The notes: generated by a model from the sequence alone, not told the origin. A stretch of 57,357 nucleotides of DNA from Anaerolineae bacterium (GCA_030432295.1 JAUIHI010000041.1:1-57357); one strand, 5' to 3'; shown: positions 44,701 through 53,400, numbered from the stretch's first letter. Numbers and translations: made by a program.

Positions 44701-44988
44701 TGCTGCAACAGCGGCGGGTGGCTCGATAGCAGCATCAACGAGGGTAGCGTGCCGGATACCGTCAGTGGCGTTGCCCCTGCACAGGACATCTACTCCGTCG
44801 GTGTCTATGGCTGGACCACCTCTCGCTACGCACTCGTTGTGTCCGCCGGGGCTACACAACGGACAGCAGGAACGTCATCCCGCATCCCTTCCGGTGTGCC
44901 CGCTCTGCCCCAGGACGAGGCCCCACCCCAGGCTCTCCAGGCTGCACCCACCGGCTATCGTATCTATCTGCCTTCGACGATGAAATAG
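41767..44988 (+). CDS. Secreted LVIVD-repeat beta-propeller protein with IPT and C-terminal beta domains
   Basis: This is a 1073-residue extracellular protein. The signal peptide (GLLLLLLLAGMFSGAADA) is followed by about a dozen LVIVD-type repeats to roughly residue 620, of the form 'VxxxGxYAYVADxxxGLxVxDVSxPxxPxxxG' (for example LHVVDVANPTVPTQAGYYK). An IPT/TIG domain follows (VSEVRPNQGRAAWANLVNVY). Then come a CARDB-like part and a segment with PVVNSIQAAGAPDF and AWAGDRAGNVS, typical of Ig-like 'OmpL47' repeats. The protein ends YRIYLPSTMK. The ATG at 41767 follows AAAGGCGG. It interrupts the nos locus on the opposite strand, and no functional link to N2O reduction is visible. Confidence 0.82.
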   Translation: MKLPSFHPKFRMICTGLLLLLLLAGMFSGAADAQPPLSVDVDSLTPTGQTGGIALAVETQGSYAYVGIGPRIHVYNVMQPGGEAIGASPILSGVVRSITAAGDSLFAVLGDQGVQILDIADPTKPNPVGHFKTDGRSTDVAVAGNYAFVTSVFDNFRVFDISDRAAVTRAGEYSSVSIAQAVEIAGDYAYLAAGGDGLVTVDISTPSNPQAGGQLKATGYARDVVVAGSYAYLADGYGHPTVVSVNVASPESPSKIGGYQMPGEAYALALVGERLYATAWSNGLFVLNVNTPNAPVLLGNVDTPGRAVDVAVAGGYAVIADDWGGWRWANVTDVAHPTITNEMITPGEVSQVAVDGAQALILDNSLGAFPVDVANPAQLTIQGRSTAINGATDNAKDLALMGSHAYAIDGGNVRYIDISIPDAPTAGGTLNTPGQAQAVSIYQNKLFVADGEAGLQVYDLTNPASPTFLGNYATTPDEATKVLVNGNTAFLVANGLHVVDVANPTVPTQAGYYKPDGLIFDMALAGHRLYLSGGFKGIWTLNVSNPATPTQIGYYEKSLGYPIAATEQGVFVVDQQFDPNLTWFDMNDPTHPTSLGTYPTAVRDMTIVDGTLYVAANWNGLMAFPVPQVVTVSEVRPNQGRAAWANLVNVYGSNFMPGITGHLVKENTFSPVSLNYLSASHLQAVIPAGTPSGVYGLRVTNPDNGRDILDSAYTVIPENADILYAYADELWVGPYAARQNIASGVGLVVHRAGGNADRTDVTVDFYVGDPNAGGQHLGQEAIPSLSPNSYVSTLHTPWTPATEGAVALYGVINPGNLTITRTVDVLPPAVDAEPPVVNSIQAAGAPDFSDANIDITISASDNSGGSGVSSIYVMEFDWNPNGGMWVKTGDSGWLDYTGTPMALDWTLNWSPGVKNLVAWAGDRAGNVSIFNKTLWINFIPTTLTVNQGMWQIFSYWLDSGRPLSATSTPVSGDPDLYLCCNSGGWLDSSINEGSVPDTVSGVAPAQDIYSVGVYGWTTSRYALVVSAGATQRTAGTSSRIPSGVPALPQDEAPPQALQAAPTGYRIYLPSTMK

Positions 44989-45017
44989 CCACGCAACCCT
45001 TGCAAGCGTAAACAAAG

Positions 45018-45053
45018 GGAGAGGACGCCGCTTCTGGCGTCCTCTCCTTTTTT
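45018..45053 (+). terminator. Rho-independent terminator of the propeller gene
   Basis: A perfect 12-base stem (45018-45029 with 45036-45047), loop GCTTCT and a T6 tract lie 30 bases after the stop. The A-rich left flank allows it to work for nosZ from the other side too. Confidence 0.85.
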
Positions 45054-45125
45054 AACACTCACTTCCAGTGCGTGCACCGAACCGTAACCAACTCTATAAC
45101 CGATTCACGCAGCACGCAGCAATAC

Positions 45126-47171
45126 TCATTTCATTGCGCTGGACTCATCCGGCTCGATCATCAGATAGCCGTGCATTTCCAGATGCAGGGCCGAGCAGAA
45201 TTCGGTGCAATAGTAGCTGAACACGCCGTCTTTGTCGGCCACAAATTCGAAGGTGGCCGTCTCACCCGGTTCGATGCTCAGATTGACATTGTAGGCCGGT
45301 ACGGCGAAGCCATGCACCGCGTCCACAGCCCGCTCCAGATTGGTGATGTGCCAGGTCACATTGTCGCCCTCTTTGATGTTCACGTGTTCGGGGCTGAAAT
45401 GGCTGCGGATCGCCGTCATATAGACAGTCACATTGTTGCCGTCCCGCTCCACCCGCTCCTCACCCGACTTGGGCGCATCCGGGTTCACTTCCCACTTGTG
45501 CGGGTCCCAGCCCACTTCTGGGTAGACTTGCACAGCCTTGAGCCGTTCGGTCTTCATAATCTGGGCGTAGTGAGGTTCGCCAAAACCTACGGGCATATCA
45601 TAGAGCAGTTGCAGGCTGGCCCCTTCATTGCCGATATCAATCAGTTGGAAGTTCTGGGGCAGCAACGGGCCGACGTTGGCGAAGCGGTCCACCGACCACT
45701 TGTTCAGGCTGACCAGAAAGTCGCCCGCGGGTGTCACAGTGTCACCTTCCGCAGCCGCGATGTGGCCCACATTGTAGTGGATCGACTCTTTGTCGATGAG
45801 CGTCCAGCCTTCATCCGCGTGGGCATAGTCGCCGCCACCCAGAGACCAGCGGGCCACCATACTGTCCAGATAGAGGCTGGTGTAGGCGTAGCCCTGGTTG
45901 TCGAACTGAGTGTGGAGGGGTCCAAGACCCAACTCGACCTGGGCTTCCAGCACACTGTCGAAGTCCAGCACGGGGATGCCATAATCGTCGGGCGTCCACT
46001 TCTGATCAGCAATGGCCTGCTGGATTTTGTCAAAGGCGAAGATCGTCACGTGGGGGTCCAGCTTTCCGCTGACCACCATATAATCCCCGTTCGGCGCGAT
46101 GTCGATGCCGTGGGGAGACTTGGGTTCGGGGATAAAGAAGAGCAGATTTTCGGCGATGGCGGTCTCCATCGTCACGTAGTTCATGCCGTTTAGTTCATTG
46201 GTATTGGCCGCGGCCACCTGCTCCAACTTCTTCAGGTCGATGACGTGCAGGTAGTCCATATCGTTCTGGCTGGCACCAGATTCAAAGGGGACGGCCCCTT
46301 CCACCGCGCCCAGGCCACCGGTGGCCCGCTCGGTGTTGAAGCTGTTGCAGAAGATCCAGCCTTCGCTGACCAGTTTGCCGCTGTCGCACAGGTCCTGCCA
46401 ATAGGGAGGCAGCTCCATCGCGAAGGACTCTTCGGGAATGATGCGCCCTTTTTCCCGATCAAATTTCCAGAAGGTGATCATCCCCCGCCACTTTTCATTG
46501 TACTCGTCGATCCCGGCGAAGCTGCCCACCGGGGGAGCCGCGTACTGGCCGCCTTCGATCACCCATTCGGTATTGGGGGTGACAAACGCTCCGCCGTGAT
46601 CGTTCATAGCAATCGGGTTTTTGATAATCTGCTTCGTCTCAAAATCGCGCAGGTCAATCACAGCAATGCGGGACTGGGCTTTGTCGTTGATAAAGAGCCA
46701 CTCACCGTCATAGCTGCCCGCAGTTTCGGAAAGGGCCGGGTGGTGGGTGTCACCCCACGTGACCGAGCTTCCGGCCACTTTGCCCTCGTCAAACATCGCG
46801 GCCTGCGCCACATCGCCAAAACCATAGCCCTGCCACGGCTCCGGTGTAAAGACAGCAATCGTGCGCAGCAGACGCATAGAGGGAAGCCCAACCACGTGGA
46901 CCTGGCCGCTATGACCACCGGAGGCAAACATCATATAGGGGTCGTACTGACCGCTGGGCATATATGTCTTGAGCGCAGCGGTGACATTTTCCGGGGTCAG
47001 CCCCCGGTTTGCAATGACTTGGGCGGCATCTTCGGCGACACCGGCAGAAGTCTGTTGGGCAGGGGCAGCAGTCTGGCCGCCGCCCTCGCCGGGCGAAAGA
47101 ACCAGTGCTGCCAGGACGATCACCACCAAAACCAGGGCGGCGATAATCCCGTAAAGGACAGAACGCTTCAT
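45126..47171 (-). CDS. nosZ: Nitrous oxide reductase, clade II (Sec-type)
   Basis: This 681-residue enzyme reduces N2O to N2 outside the cytoplasmic membrane. The N-terminus (MKRSVLYGIIAALVLVVIVL) is a hydrophobic anchor or uncleaved signal without twin arginines, marking the Sec-exported clade. The seven-bladed propeller carries the CuZ ligands: His87 in GGHSG, His143-His144 in GDTHHP, His192 in NDHGG, then the His in KSPHGID, GPLHTQFD and VGHIAAA. The C-terminal cupredoxin domain holds the CuA site: VHGFAVP supplies a His, and C655-TEF-C659-SAL-H663-LE-M666 the rest. AGGAGG stands seven bases before the ATG. It is transcribed alone from the operator promoter at 47259-47298, with accessory genes on a separate transcript. 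Confidence 0.96.
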   Translation of the reverse strand: MKRSVLYGIIAALVLVVIVLAALVLSPGEGGGQTAAPAQQTSAGVAEDAAQVIANRGLTPENVTAALKTYMPSGQYDPYMMFASGGHSGQVHVVGLPSMRLLRTIAVFTPEPWQGYGFGDVAQAAMFDEGKVAGSSVTWGDTHHPALSETAGSYDGEWLFINDKAQSRIAVIDLRDFETKQIIKNPIAMNDHGGAFVTPNTEWVIEGGQYAAPPVGSFAGIDEYNEKWRGMITFWKFDREKGRIIPEESFAMELPPYWQDLCDSGKLVSEGWIFCNSFNTERATGGLGAVEGAVPFESGASQNDMDYLHVIDLKKLEQVAAANTNELNGMNYVTMETAIAENLLFFIPEPKSPHGIDIAPNGDYMVVSGKLDPHVTIFAFDKIQQAIADQKWTPDDYGIPVLDFDSVLEAQVELGLGPLHTQFDNQGYAYTSLYLDSMVARWSLGGGDYAHADEGWTLIDKESIHYNVGHIAAAEGDTVTPAGDFLVSLNKWSVDRFANVGPLLPQNFQLIDIGNEGASLQLLYDMPVGFGEPHYAQIMKTERLKAVQVYPEVGWDPHKWEVNPDAPKSGEERVERDGNNVTVYMTAIRSHFSPEHVNIKEGDNVTWHITNLERAVDAVHGFAVPAYNVNLSIEPGETATFEFVADKDGVFSYYCTEFCSALHLEMHGYLMIEPDESSAMK

Positions 47172-47258
47172 AAGTTTCCTCCTGTTGGGCCGCGTGTGCG
47201 GGGACTTGTGACAAATAACGCAATCAATGGCGAGACCGCGGGGTTGCGGTTCGGGGAT

Positions 47259-47298
47259 AGTCTACGTGAGGAGAGGCGGGGATGCTGCGACTTTTGTC
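47259..47298 (-). promoter_or_regulatory. GAC-N4-GTC operator and -10 of nosZ
   Basis: On the minus strand TGTGACAAAAGTCGCAG (core 47289-47298) is followed by TAGACT (47259-47264), centres 32 bases apart, predicting an 80-base leader before the nosZ ATG. The site is identical over ten bases with those at 41564-41573 and 35599-35608. Confidence 0.7.
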
Positions 47299-47322
47299 AC
47301 ACGGAGGCAGTCGGAAACGAAA

Positions 47323-47378
47323 AGAGAGACAAAAAGCGAGGGTCCAGCTGCGGTTGGACCCTCGCTTTTTGTCTCTCT
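47323..47378. terminator. 24-base perfect hairpin after the glycosyltransferase gene
   Basis: Arms 47323-47346 and 47355-47378 are perfectly complementary with an 8-base loop. The stem contains an AAAAAGCGAGGGTCC run. It lies 32 bases after the stop of the glycosyltransferase and just upstream of the nosZ operator, insulating the two. Confidence 0.75.
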
Positions 47379-47409
47379 GGCAATGGGCAAGACCCGAAGT
47401 GCAAAAGGG

Positions 47410-48669
47410 CTACGGCATACGATTGACCGAAAAGCTCCGGGCTTTGTCGACCAACTTCTCCTGGCGGAGTTGCCCGTGGGCAAGGGCGCTGCGAACCCGG
47501 CTCAGTTGAATGGCTTCCTCGTACAGTTGGGTATAGCCCGCCAGGACCCCAGACCAGCCGTGGCCCTCGGCACGCCGACGACTGGCCGCGCCCATCCCAG
47601 GCCAGGTCTGGGGATGGCTGATCAGATCGGCCAAGACCGAAGCTGCGTCGTCCACATCGTTGGCGCGGAAGAGACGGCCATTTTCCTGCTCGGTCACCAG
47701 TTCGGGTAGGGCCTGGGCACGGGCGGCCAGGATGGGACGTCCGCAGGCCATTGCTTCCAGGGTGGCAATACTCAGCAATTCGGCGTCGCTGGGCATTGCA
47801 AAAATATCGGCGCTGTTGAGGAGATTCCGCTTCTCCCCGTCGGGCACATAGCCCAGAAAATGGACCCGTTCCCCCAGCCCCAACCCAGCCACCAGTTCTT
47901 TGAGCGCGGTCAGCGCGGCCCCCCGTCCTCCCACAGCCAGATGACAATCTGTGCGCCCGGAGCGGGACAGCGCGTGGATCAGCACATCCAGCCGCTTCTC
48001 CTCGTCCACCCGTCCCACATAGAGCAGAAGATGCGCGGTGGGGTGCAGCCCAAAACTGCGGCGCACCGCCTGTTGATCCACTGTGTCGTCCACATAGAAT
48101 TCCGCCAGGTCCACGCCGCAGGAGATATGGCGGGGGGGGCGACGCAGTCCTCGCCCGGCCAGGATTTCTCCGGCTGTCCGGGATTGAACGGTGACAAAAT
48201 CGAGGCTATTGTAGAGTTGGAGCATCCAGCGCCAGAGCACTGCCCGATAGAGGGGTTGCCCACTCTTCCACAGGGGCAGATAGGGGGCCAGATTCTCCGG
48301 CATAAAATGATTTGTGCCTATTACGGGCAGGCCACGATTCCGGGCGGCCCTGGCCACACTCCAGGAGAGAGGGTAGTGGTCGTGGATGTGGACAATTTGC
48401 GGATGAAAGCGGTTGAAGAGGTTCTCCACAACTGGCTTGGACACAAGCGGCACAGCCGCGTCGGGATGCCAGTGGGTCAAGCGCAGGGTGGATGGACGCA
48501 CAATCTGCACGCCCTTGCGCACCCTATCTTCCTGCTGGCCGTTTTCCGAGGGGGCAAGCACAGCCACAGAATGACCGCTGGCGCACATTCGCTCGGCCAG
48601 GTGGGTCATAAAAACCGCTTGGCCGTTGAAAGCAGGGGCATAGGTCGTACCAGCCATTAGTATACGCAT
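47410..48669 (-). CDS. Glycosyltransferase, GT4/GT-B type
   Basis: This 419-residue GT-B enzyme transfers a sugar from an activated donor. The N-terminal acceptor domain begins MRILMAGTTYAPAFNGQAVF, with the glycine-rich loop and later IVHIHDHYPLSW. The C-terminal donor domain includes LLYVGRVDEEKRLDVLIHAL, a conserved phosphate-binding Arg/Lys region, and SDAELLSIATLEAMACGRPI, the ExxxxxxxE-like donor motif. Similar proteins make diacylglycerol glycolipids or mannosylated lipids. The substrate is not determined. It is last in a likely operon with DedA and UppP, which favours an envelope lipid role. Confidence 0.87.
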   Translation of the reverse strand: MRILMAGTTYAPAFNGQAVFMTHLAERMCASGHSVAVLAPSENGQQEDRVRKGVQIVRPSTLRLTHWHPDAAVPLVSKPVVENLFNRFHPQIVHIHDHYPLSWSVARAARNRGLPVIGTNHFMPENLAPYLPLWKSGQPLYRAVLWRWMLQLYNSLDFVTVQSRTAGEILAGRGLRRPPRHISCGVDLAEFYVDDTVDQQAVRRSFGLHPTAHLLLYVGRVDEEKRLDVLIHALSRSGRTDCHLAVGGRGAALTALKELVAGLGLGERVHFLGYVPDGEKRNLLNSADIFAMPSDAELLSIATLEAMACGRPILAARAQALPELVTEQENGRLFRANDVDDAASVLADLISHPQTWPGMGAASRRRAEGHGWSGVLAGYTQLYEEAIQLSRVRSALAHGQLRQEKLVDKARSFSVNRMP

Positions 48670-48725
48670 AGGTTCGGAGTTCCCCTCAAGAAGTTATTTG
48701 ATTCGGTGCCGCCAGGTTGCCTCAA

Positions 48726-49412
48726 CTATACGGATTTTTCACGTTTTGGTTGCGCCGGTTTCTGGGCATCATCTGGCTGAACCGCTGAACGTTTCCGCTT
48801 CTTCCACATGCCAAAGGCTTTGTACCCCAAAAAAAGCAGAACCAGTAGGGAACCGCCAGCCGCGGCATACGTAACGCCCCGCTCGATCTGGGAAAGATAG
48901 GCCGTGGCGTAGTAGCCTCCCAATACCAGACCGCCAGTCCAGAGCATCTCCCCGGCGAAGACCGGCAGGAACCACTTGCGCCAGGGCGCACGCACCAGCC
49001 CCGCCGCAATCAGGGCCGGAATGACCAGTCCCGCAGTCAGTTTGGCAACCAGCAAAATGCGGGTGGCGTTCTGGCGCACGCCTGCTTCCAATCGGTGTAT
49101 CTGCTCCTCTTTCAGGCCGATCCAACGGCCATAGCGCACCACATTCTCAATTCCCCCGCTACGGCCCAGCCCATACCAGAGCGCGTCCGCGGCAAGATTC
49201 CCCACAGCCGCGGCCGCAAAGACCCAGGGCAAATAGAGCGCGCCAGTGGCAGCCGCGGCCGCGCCCACCAGTGTGGCAATCGGCCCTTCCACCGCCACCA
49301 GCAGGGCCAGCAGCAGATAGGGCCAGTTGCCCCACTGGTGCACGGGAGATTGAAACTGGTGGAGCCAATCCCCTTGCAAAAGGCGGCTCAGTTCAGGTAG
49401 AAAATCGCTCAT
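48726..49412 (-). CDS. DedA-family (SNARE-associated) membrane protein
   Basis: This 228-residue integral membrane protein has PYLLLALLVAVEGPIATLVGAAAAATG, then NLAADALWYGLGRSGG and later ILLVAKLTAGLVIPALIAAGL, the DedA core. The Arg in the RSGG loop and the Glu in VEGP are conserved family positions. DedA proteins are implicated in flipping lipid carriers such as undecaprenyl phosphate, which fits the adjacent UppP gene. The C-terminus is a Lys/Arg-rich tail. The ATG at 49412 is chosen over an upstream TTG. Confidence 0.85.
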   Translation of the reverse strand: MSDFLPELSRLLQGDWLHQFQSPVHQWGNWPYLLLALLVAVEGPIATLVGAAAAATGALYLPWVFAAAAVGNLAADALWYGLGRSGGIENVVRYGRWIGLKEEQIHRLEAGVRQNATRILLVAKLTAGLVIPALIAAGLVRAPWRKWFLPVFAGEMLWTGGLVLGGYYATAYLSQIERGVTYAAAGGSLLVLLFLGYKAFGMWKKRKRSAVQPDDAQKPAQPKREKSV

Positions 49413-49433
49413 TATCAATAGTAACCGAATCAA

Positions 49434-50246
49434 TTAGCCAAGGACAAGAACCAGCAGACCCACCACTGCGCAATAGCCTGCAAAGAGATAGAGCGAGTGA
49501 CCGGCGAGATAGGTGATCAGCCAGCGGATGGCGATATAGCCAACGACACCGGCAGTCACGAAACCGACCAACAGGGGCGGAATCAGCGCGGCCATATCGG
49601 GCATTTCTGCCAAATCTTTCAAGGCCAGCACACCCGCGCCCAGCATCACCGGCACGGACATCAGAAAGGAGAAGCGGGCCGCCGCGGGTCGGTCCAGATT
49701 GCGGCCCATCGCTCCAGCCATTGTGGAACCAGAGCGGGAAACGCCAGGCAGCAGAGAGACCACCTGAGCCAGGCCAATCCAGAGCGCATCCTTCCAGCCG
49801 ATTGTCTCAAAGGAACGTCGGCGCTGGCCGATCAGTTCTGCCGCCACCAGAATTGCCGCAGTTAAAAGCAGAAAGCCGCCGGTGGCACGCAGGCTGGAGA
49901 AGGCGGCAGAGACCGCATCCTTAAAGAAGAGGCCGATCAGCACAGCCGGAATCGTCGCCAGAATCAGATACCATCCCAGACGCGCGTCCGGGTTGCCAAA
50001 GGGTTTGCGGGTCAGCAGCCCCTGCACAAAGCCGGTGGCAACCCGCACGAGATCGCTCCAATAGTAGACGATGACAGCCAGGAGCGTGCCCCACTGCACC
50101 AGCACATCGAAGACAAAAGTCTGCTGTTCTGCAAAACGCCAGCCCAGCAGATGAGGGATGATGACCAGATGGCCGGAACTGGAAATGGGCAGAAATTCCG
50201 TCAGTCCCTGGATAATGCCCATGACAATCGATTGCCAGATACTCAT
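49434..50246 (-). CDS. uppP: Undecaprenyl-diphosphatase UppP (BacA)
   Basis: This 270-residue membrane phosphatase recycles undecaprenyl pyrophosphate for peptidoglycan and other envelope polymers. Both family motifs are present: GLTEFLPISSSGHLVI near residues 14-29, and LLPGVSRSGSTMAGAM near residues 160-175, including the catalytic Glu and Arg/Ser residues. About eight helices follow the usual pattern. AGGAG precedes the ATG at 50246. Twenty-one bases separate its stop from the DedA start, so they are probably co-transcribed. Confidence 0.95.
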   Translation of the reverse strand: MSIWQSIVMGIIQGLTEFLPISSSGHLVIIPHLLGWRFAEQQTFVFDVLVQWGTLLAVIVYYWSDLVRVATGFVQGLLTRKPFGNPDARLGWYLILATIPAVLIGLFFKDAVSAAFSSLRATGGFLLLTAAILVAAELIGQRRRSFETIGWKDALWIGLAQVVSLLPGVSRSGSTMAGAMGRNLDRPAAARFSFLMSVPVMLGAGVLALKDLAEMPDMAALIPPLLVGFVTAGVVGYIAIRWLITYLAGHSLYLFAGYCAVVGLLVLVLG

Positions 50247-50393
50247 GCGGTTTGCTCCTAAAAAGGGGAGAAGTTTGGCTGCGCAGACGGCACAATCCCC
50301 TACGCAAAGAGTCAGCGCCGGTTGCGCTGACTCTCTTATTCTACAACGATTTGTGCTGAATGCCCTGTCTGGGCCGATGCCTACGCGATTGCG

Positions 50394-50444
50394 GGGAATG
50401 GGCCGGCCAATGACTCGATGGGTGAGATCACTCGGCCCATTCCC
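50394..50444. repeat. Inverted repeat between uppP and the giant surface protein gene
   Basis: GGGAATGGGCCG (50394-50405) is perfectly complementary to CGGCCCATTCCC (50433-50444). The outer flanks GATT and AATC extend the symmetry. It is placed where the transcript of the giant gene would end. Confidence 0.65.
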
Positions 50445-50458
50445 GGAATCGGATGTCC

Positions 50459-53400
50459 CTATTGTCCATCTGTCACCGACGGCAGAAAGAGCCGGAACAT
50501 CGCCTGCTGCATCACGCCAAACTCGGTCAGGTGGTCCAGGACGGCGGTTAGCGTACGGTTGGCCGCATTGTGGGTGGCCGCTATCTGCATCCATTCCCCA
50601 TCCGGCGTCTTCCAGTAGTAGAGCGAAGGCGCAAGGGTTTCCCCGGCGGGCAGAGCCGCATAGCGCACAGTGAGCAGGAAGGGCGGGTCGAAGGAAGTCA
50701 CCGGCGTTCCGCCCAGGGTGCGCGCCGTAATCTGGAAAAGACGGCCCACCACCTGCAAGTTGCCAGTAGCGGGTCCGCGCTCCATCGGCTGCAACGTCAC
50801 ATCCACCGGCTCTGTCACCGCGCCGGGCGGGAAGGTGAGAGAAAGGCTGATGCCAAAGGAGGCGCTGAGATGGCCGCCAGTGTCGGGGTTGATGCGGGCG
50901 GTGATGGCCGTCTCTGTAATTGTCGCCGTTGGGGTGACAGTCGCTGTCGGCGTGGCAGTGACGGATGGCGTAGCTGTCGATGTGCCAGTGGGTGTCCCTG
51001 TGGCTGTCGGCGCGCTGGTGGGCGTGTTTGTCGGCGTCACTGGTGTGGGTGTAGCTGTCGGTGTGTCCACACCAGATGACACAGTGAAGACGGCTTCATC
51101 GGAGAAACCCCAGAAACCACTATTTACGTCTGTTACAGTGACCTTAACCACATAATCTCCAGCGGACAAAACTCCTAAATCCTCCCCAAATTGCCAGGAT
51201 GTTATGACCATTGAGCAGATCAGTTCTGGTATATTGGTGATAGTCGCCTCTACATCAACGACATAATCGGATATAGAGTAATGGTGACTAATTTTCGGAC
51301 AAGAACTACCCCACAAACCAGAAATCCGCAGAGTGACCTCATCATTCGTCGCCGGGTAAGCGGGCCATACAGCGATATGCTGACTGAGCGGTCTGGCAGT
51401 GGCTGTAGGGGTGCTGGTTGGCAGGACGCTCGTTGGAGTGTCGGTCGGCGTCACCGGTGTCGGCGTGCGCGTCGATGTGTTTGTTAAAGTGACCGTTGGC
51501 GTACTAGTGACTGAGGGAGCGGGTGTCCTCGACGGCGTGGCGCTGGGCGTGGCTGTTCGGGTTGCAGTGGGCGAGGGCGTCTCAGAGGACGTCGGCGTCG
51601 GCGTCGCTGTGCCGGTGGGCGTCGGTGTACTCGTCATTGTCGCCCTGACCGTCGGTGTAGCGCTGGGTGTGGGCGTCTTTGTGCGAGTCGGCGTGGGTGC
51701 GCGCGTCGGTGTGAGGGTAGGCGTCGTCTCGAAGACGACTGTAGACTGGGCCGTGTTGTTTGCCAGATTGCTCTCGGCCACCCGCCCATAGGGGTTGACC
51801 ATCACTTTGACCGGTACATCGCCGCTGAAACCGGTAGTATCCCACTGGATGCTGACCGGGGCGCTGCCCCCGTTCTTGGACAGATTGGCCACAAAAGCAC
51901 TGCCGATGTACCAATCCCCCCAGCCTTCGGCGTGGGCGAAGAAGGCCGCGGTGACCGGGCCGCTGTCCAGCCCGCCCGGATTGCGAATGGTGGCCTGGAC
52001 GGGGATGATATCCCCCTCCTTCCACAGCGCGCCGTTGGGCTGGGCACGGGTCGGGTTGAGGGTGAGACCGTCGGCGCTGAGGTCAGTCTTGTCGCTGGCC
52101 GCGGCGCTGTAGTCGTTGAGGGTCACAGCCCGGTTGGGGGCGACGTGAATGCGGATGGGCACGTCCACATCGCCGCTTTTGCCGGAGAGATAGGTGTTGA
52201 CCGCGGCGGATAGATCGCCGGTGAGCAGGCGGTGGGGCAGGCTGGGTGTGCCGCTGTAGCTCCATTCGATGGAGCCGTTGTTGCCCACATCCAAGGCCAC
52301 TGTCAGGGGCGCCATGCCGCTGCCGTTGACAGTAAAATCGAGCAGGAAGTTGCCGTAGGCGCGAGCCGGAACGCGAGCGCTACGTACTTTGCTGCCCGCG
52401 GTGGAGAGTTGCAGATTGGTGAGCAACGCCTGGGCCGGTTGGGAGAGATAGAGCTTGACCGGCACATCCAGATTGCCGGTTGTGGGCGCGCCGTGGGCGG
52501 ACCACCAGGCATTGAAGGCCCCGGCTAGGTCTGGGCCATGGAAGGTGTCGGCATCGGTGATGACCCGGCTGGTCTGCCAGTCCCAGGAGTTGTCGTTGCC
52601 GATGTCCAGTTTGATGGCCGTCGTGCCACTGACGATGCCGCTGACCAGAGCGTCCAGCGTGGCGGTGACGGCCATACCAGCGGGGATGCGCAGCGTCGTG
52701 TTCAGCGTATTGGTGTCAGTATAGACCAGCTTGCGCCCGAACTGGACCTGATAGGTGCGGCTCTGGCCGGTGGGGATAGCTTCGGGCAAATTGAGACGAG
52801 CGGTTGTGTAGGGTGTGGATTCAATCTGCTCGGCAATGTAGCAGTTAAGTTTCTGCGTGCTGGCGGGTGGGTTCGTTGTGCCAGTGAGGGATTCGCAGTG
52901 TTCGATACGGATGCGGCCTACCCCTCCTGCACCTCCATTGGTTTCTGTTCCGCTATCTGCTCTGCCTATTCCTTGCTGAGCACCACCTACTGCTGTTACT
53001 ATTGAACCTCCAAGATTTGCAGTTTGTGCTTTAACAAATATCGATCCACCTGCGCCAGCACCACCCCACGATTCTGTTCTTCCGCCACTTCCCTTTACGC
53101 CAACAGTGCCTCCCGACATAACACTACCAGTCACGACAACATTTGACGAGAAGATGTTTATTATTCCTCCACCGTTTCCCCCTATTGACCCGGTTTCAAC
53201 AGTTACGCCACCAAAAAAATCTCCCGATCCGCCCCCTCCTCCTCCCCCAAACGTCATAGTAATTAGATCGGCAGATCCAGACACTAAACCACCAGCAACA
53301 GATGATCCATATGCTCCTGTCAATCCAATACCTCCAAATTGACCCATTGTGCCATTCCCTCCCCCTGCTCCCCCTGTATTTATAGATCCGTTATTCCCTC

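Noticed and set aside
50930-51750. Dense tandem-looking GTGGGCGTC-type repeats resembling a satellite or array
   Set aside because: They are the coding sequence of Pro/Thr-rich linkers in the giant protein, and the reading frame is kept throughout.
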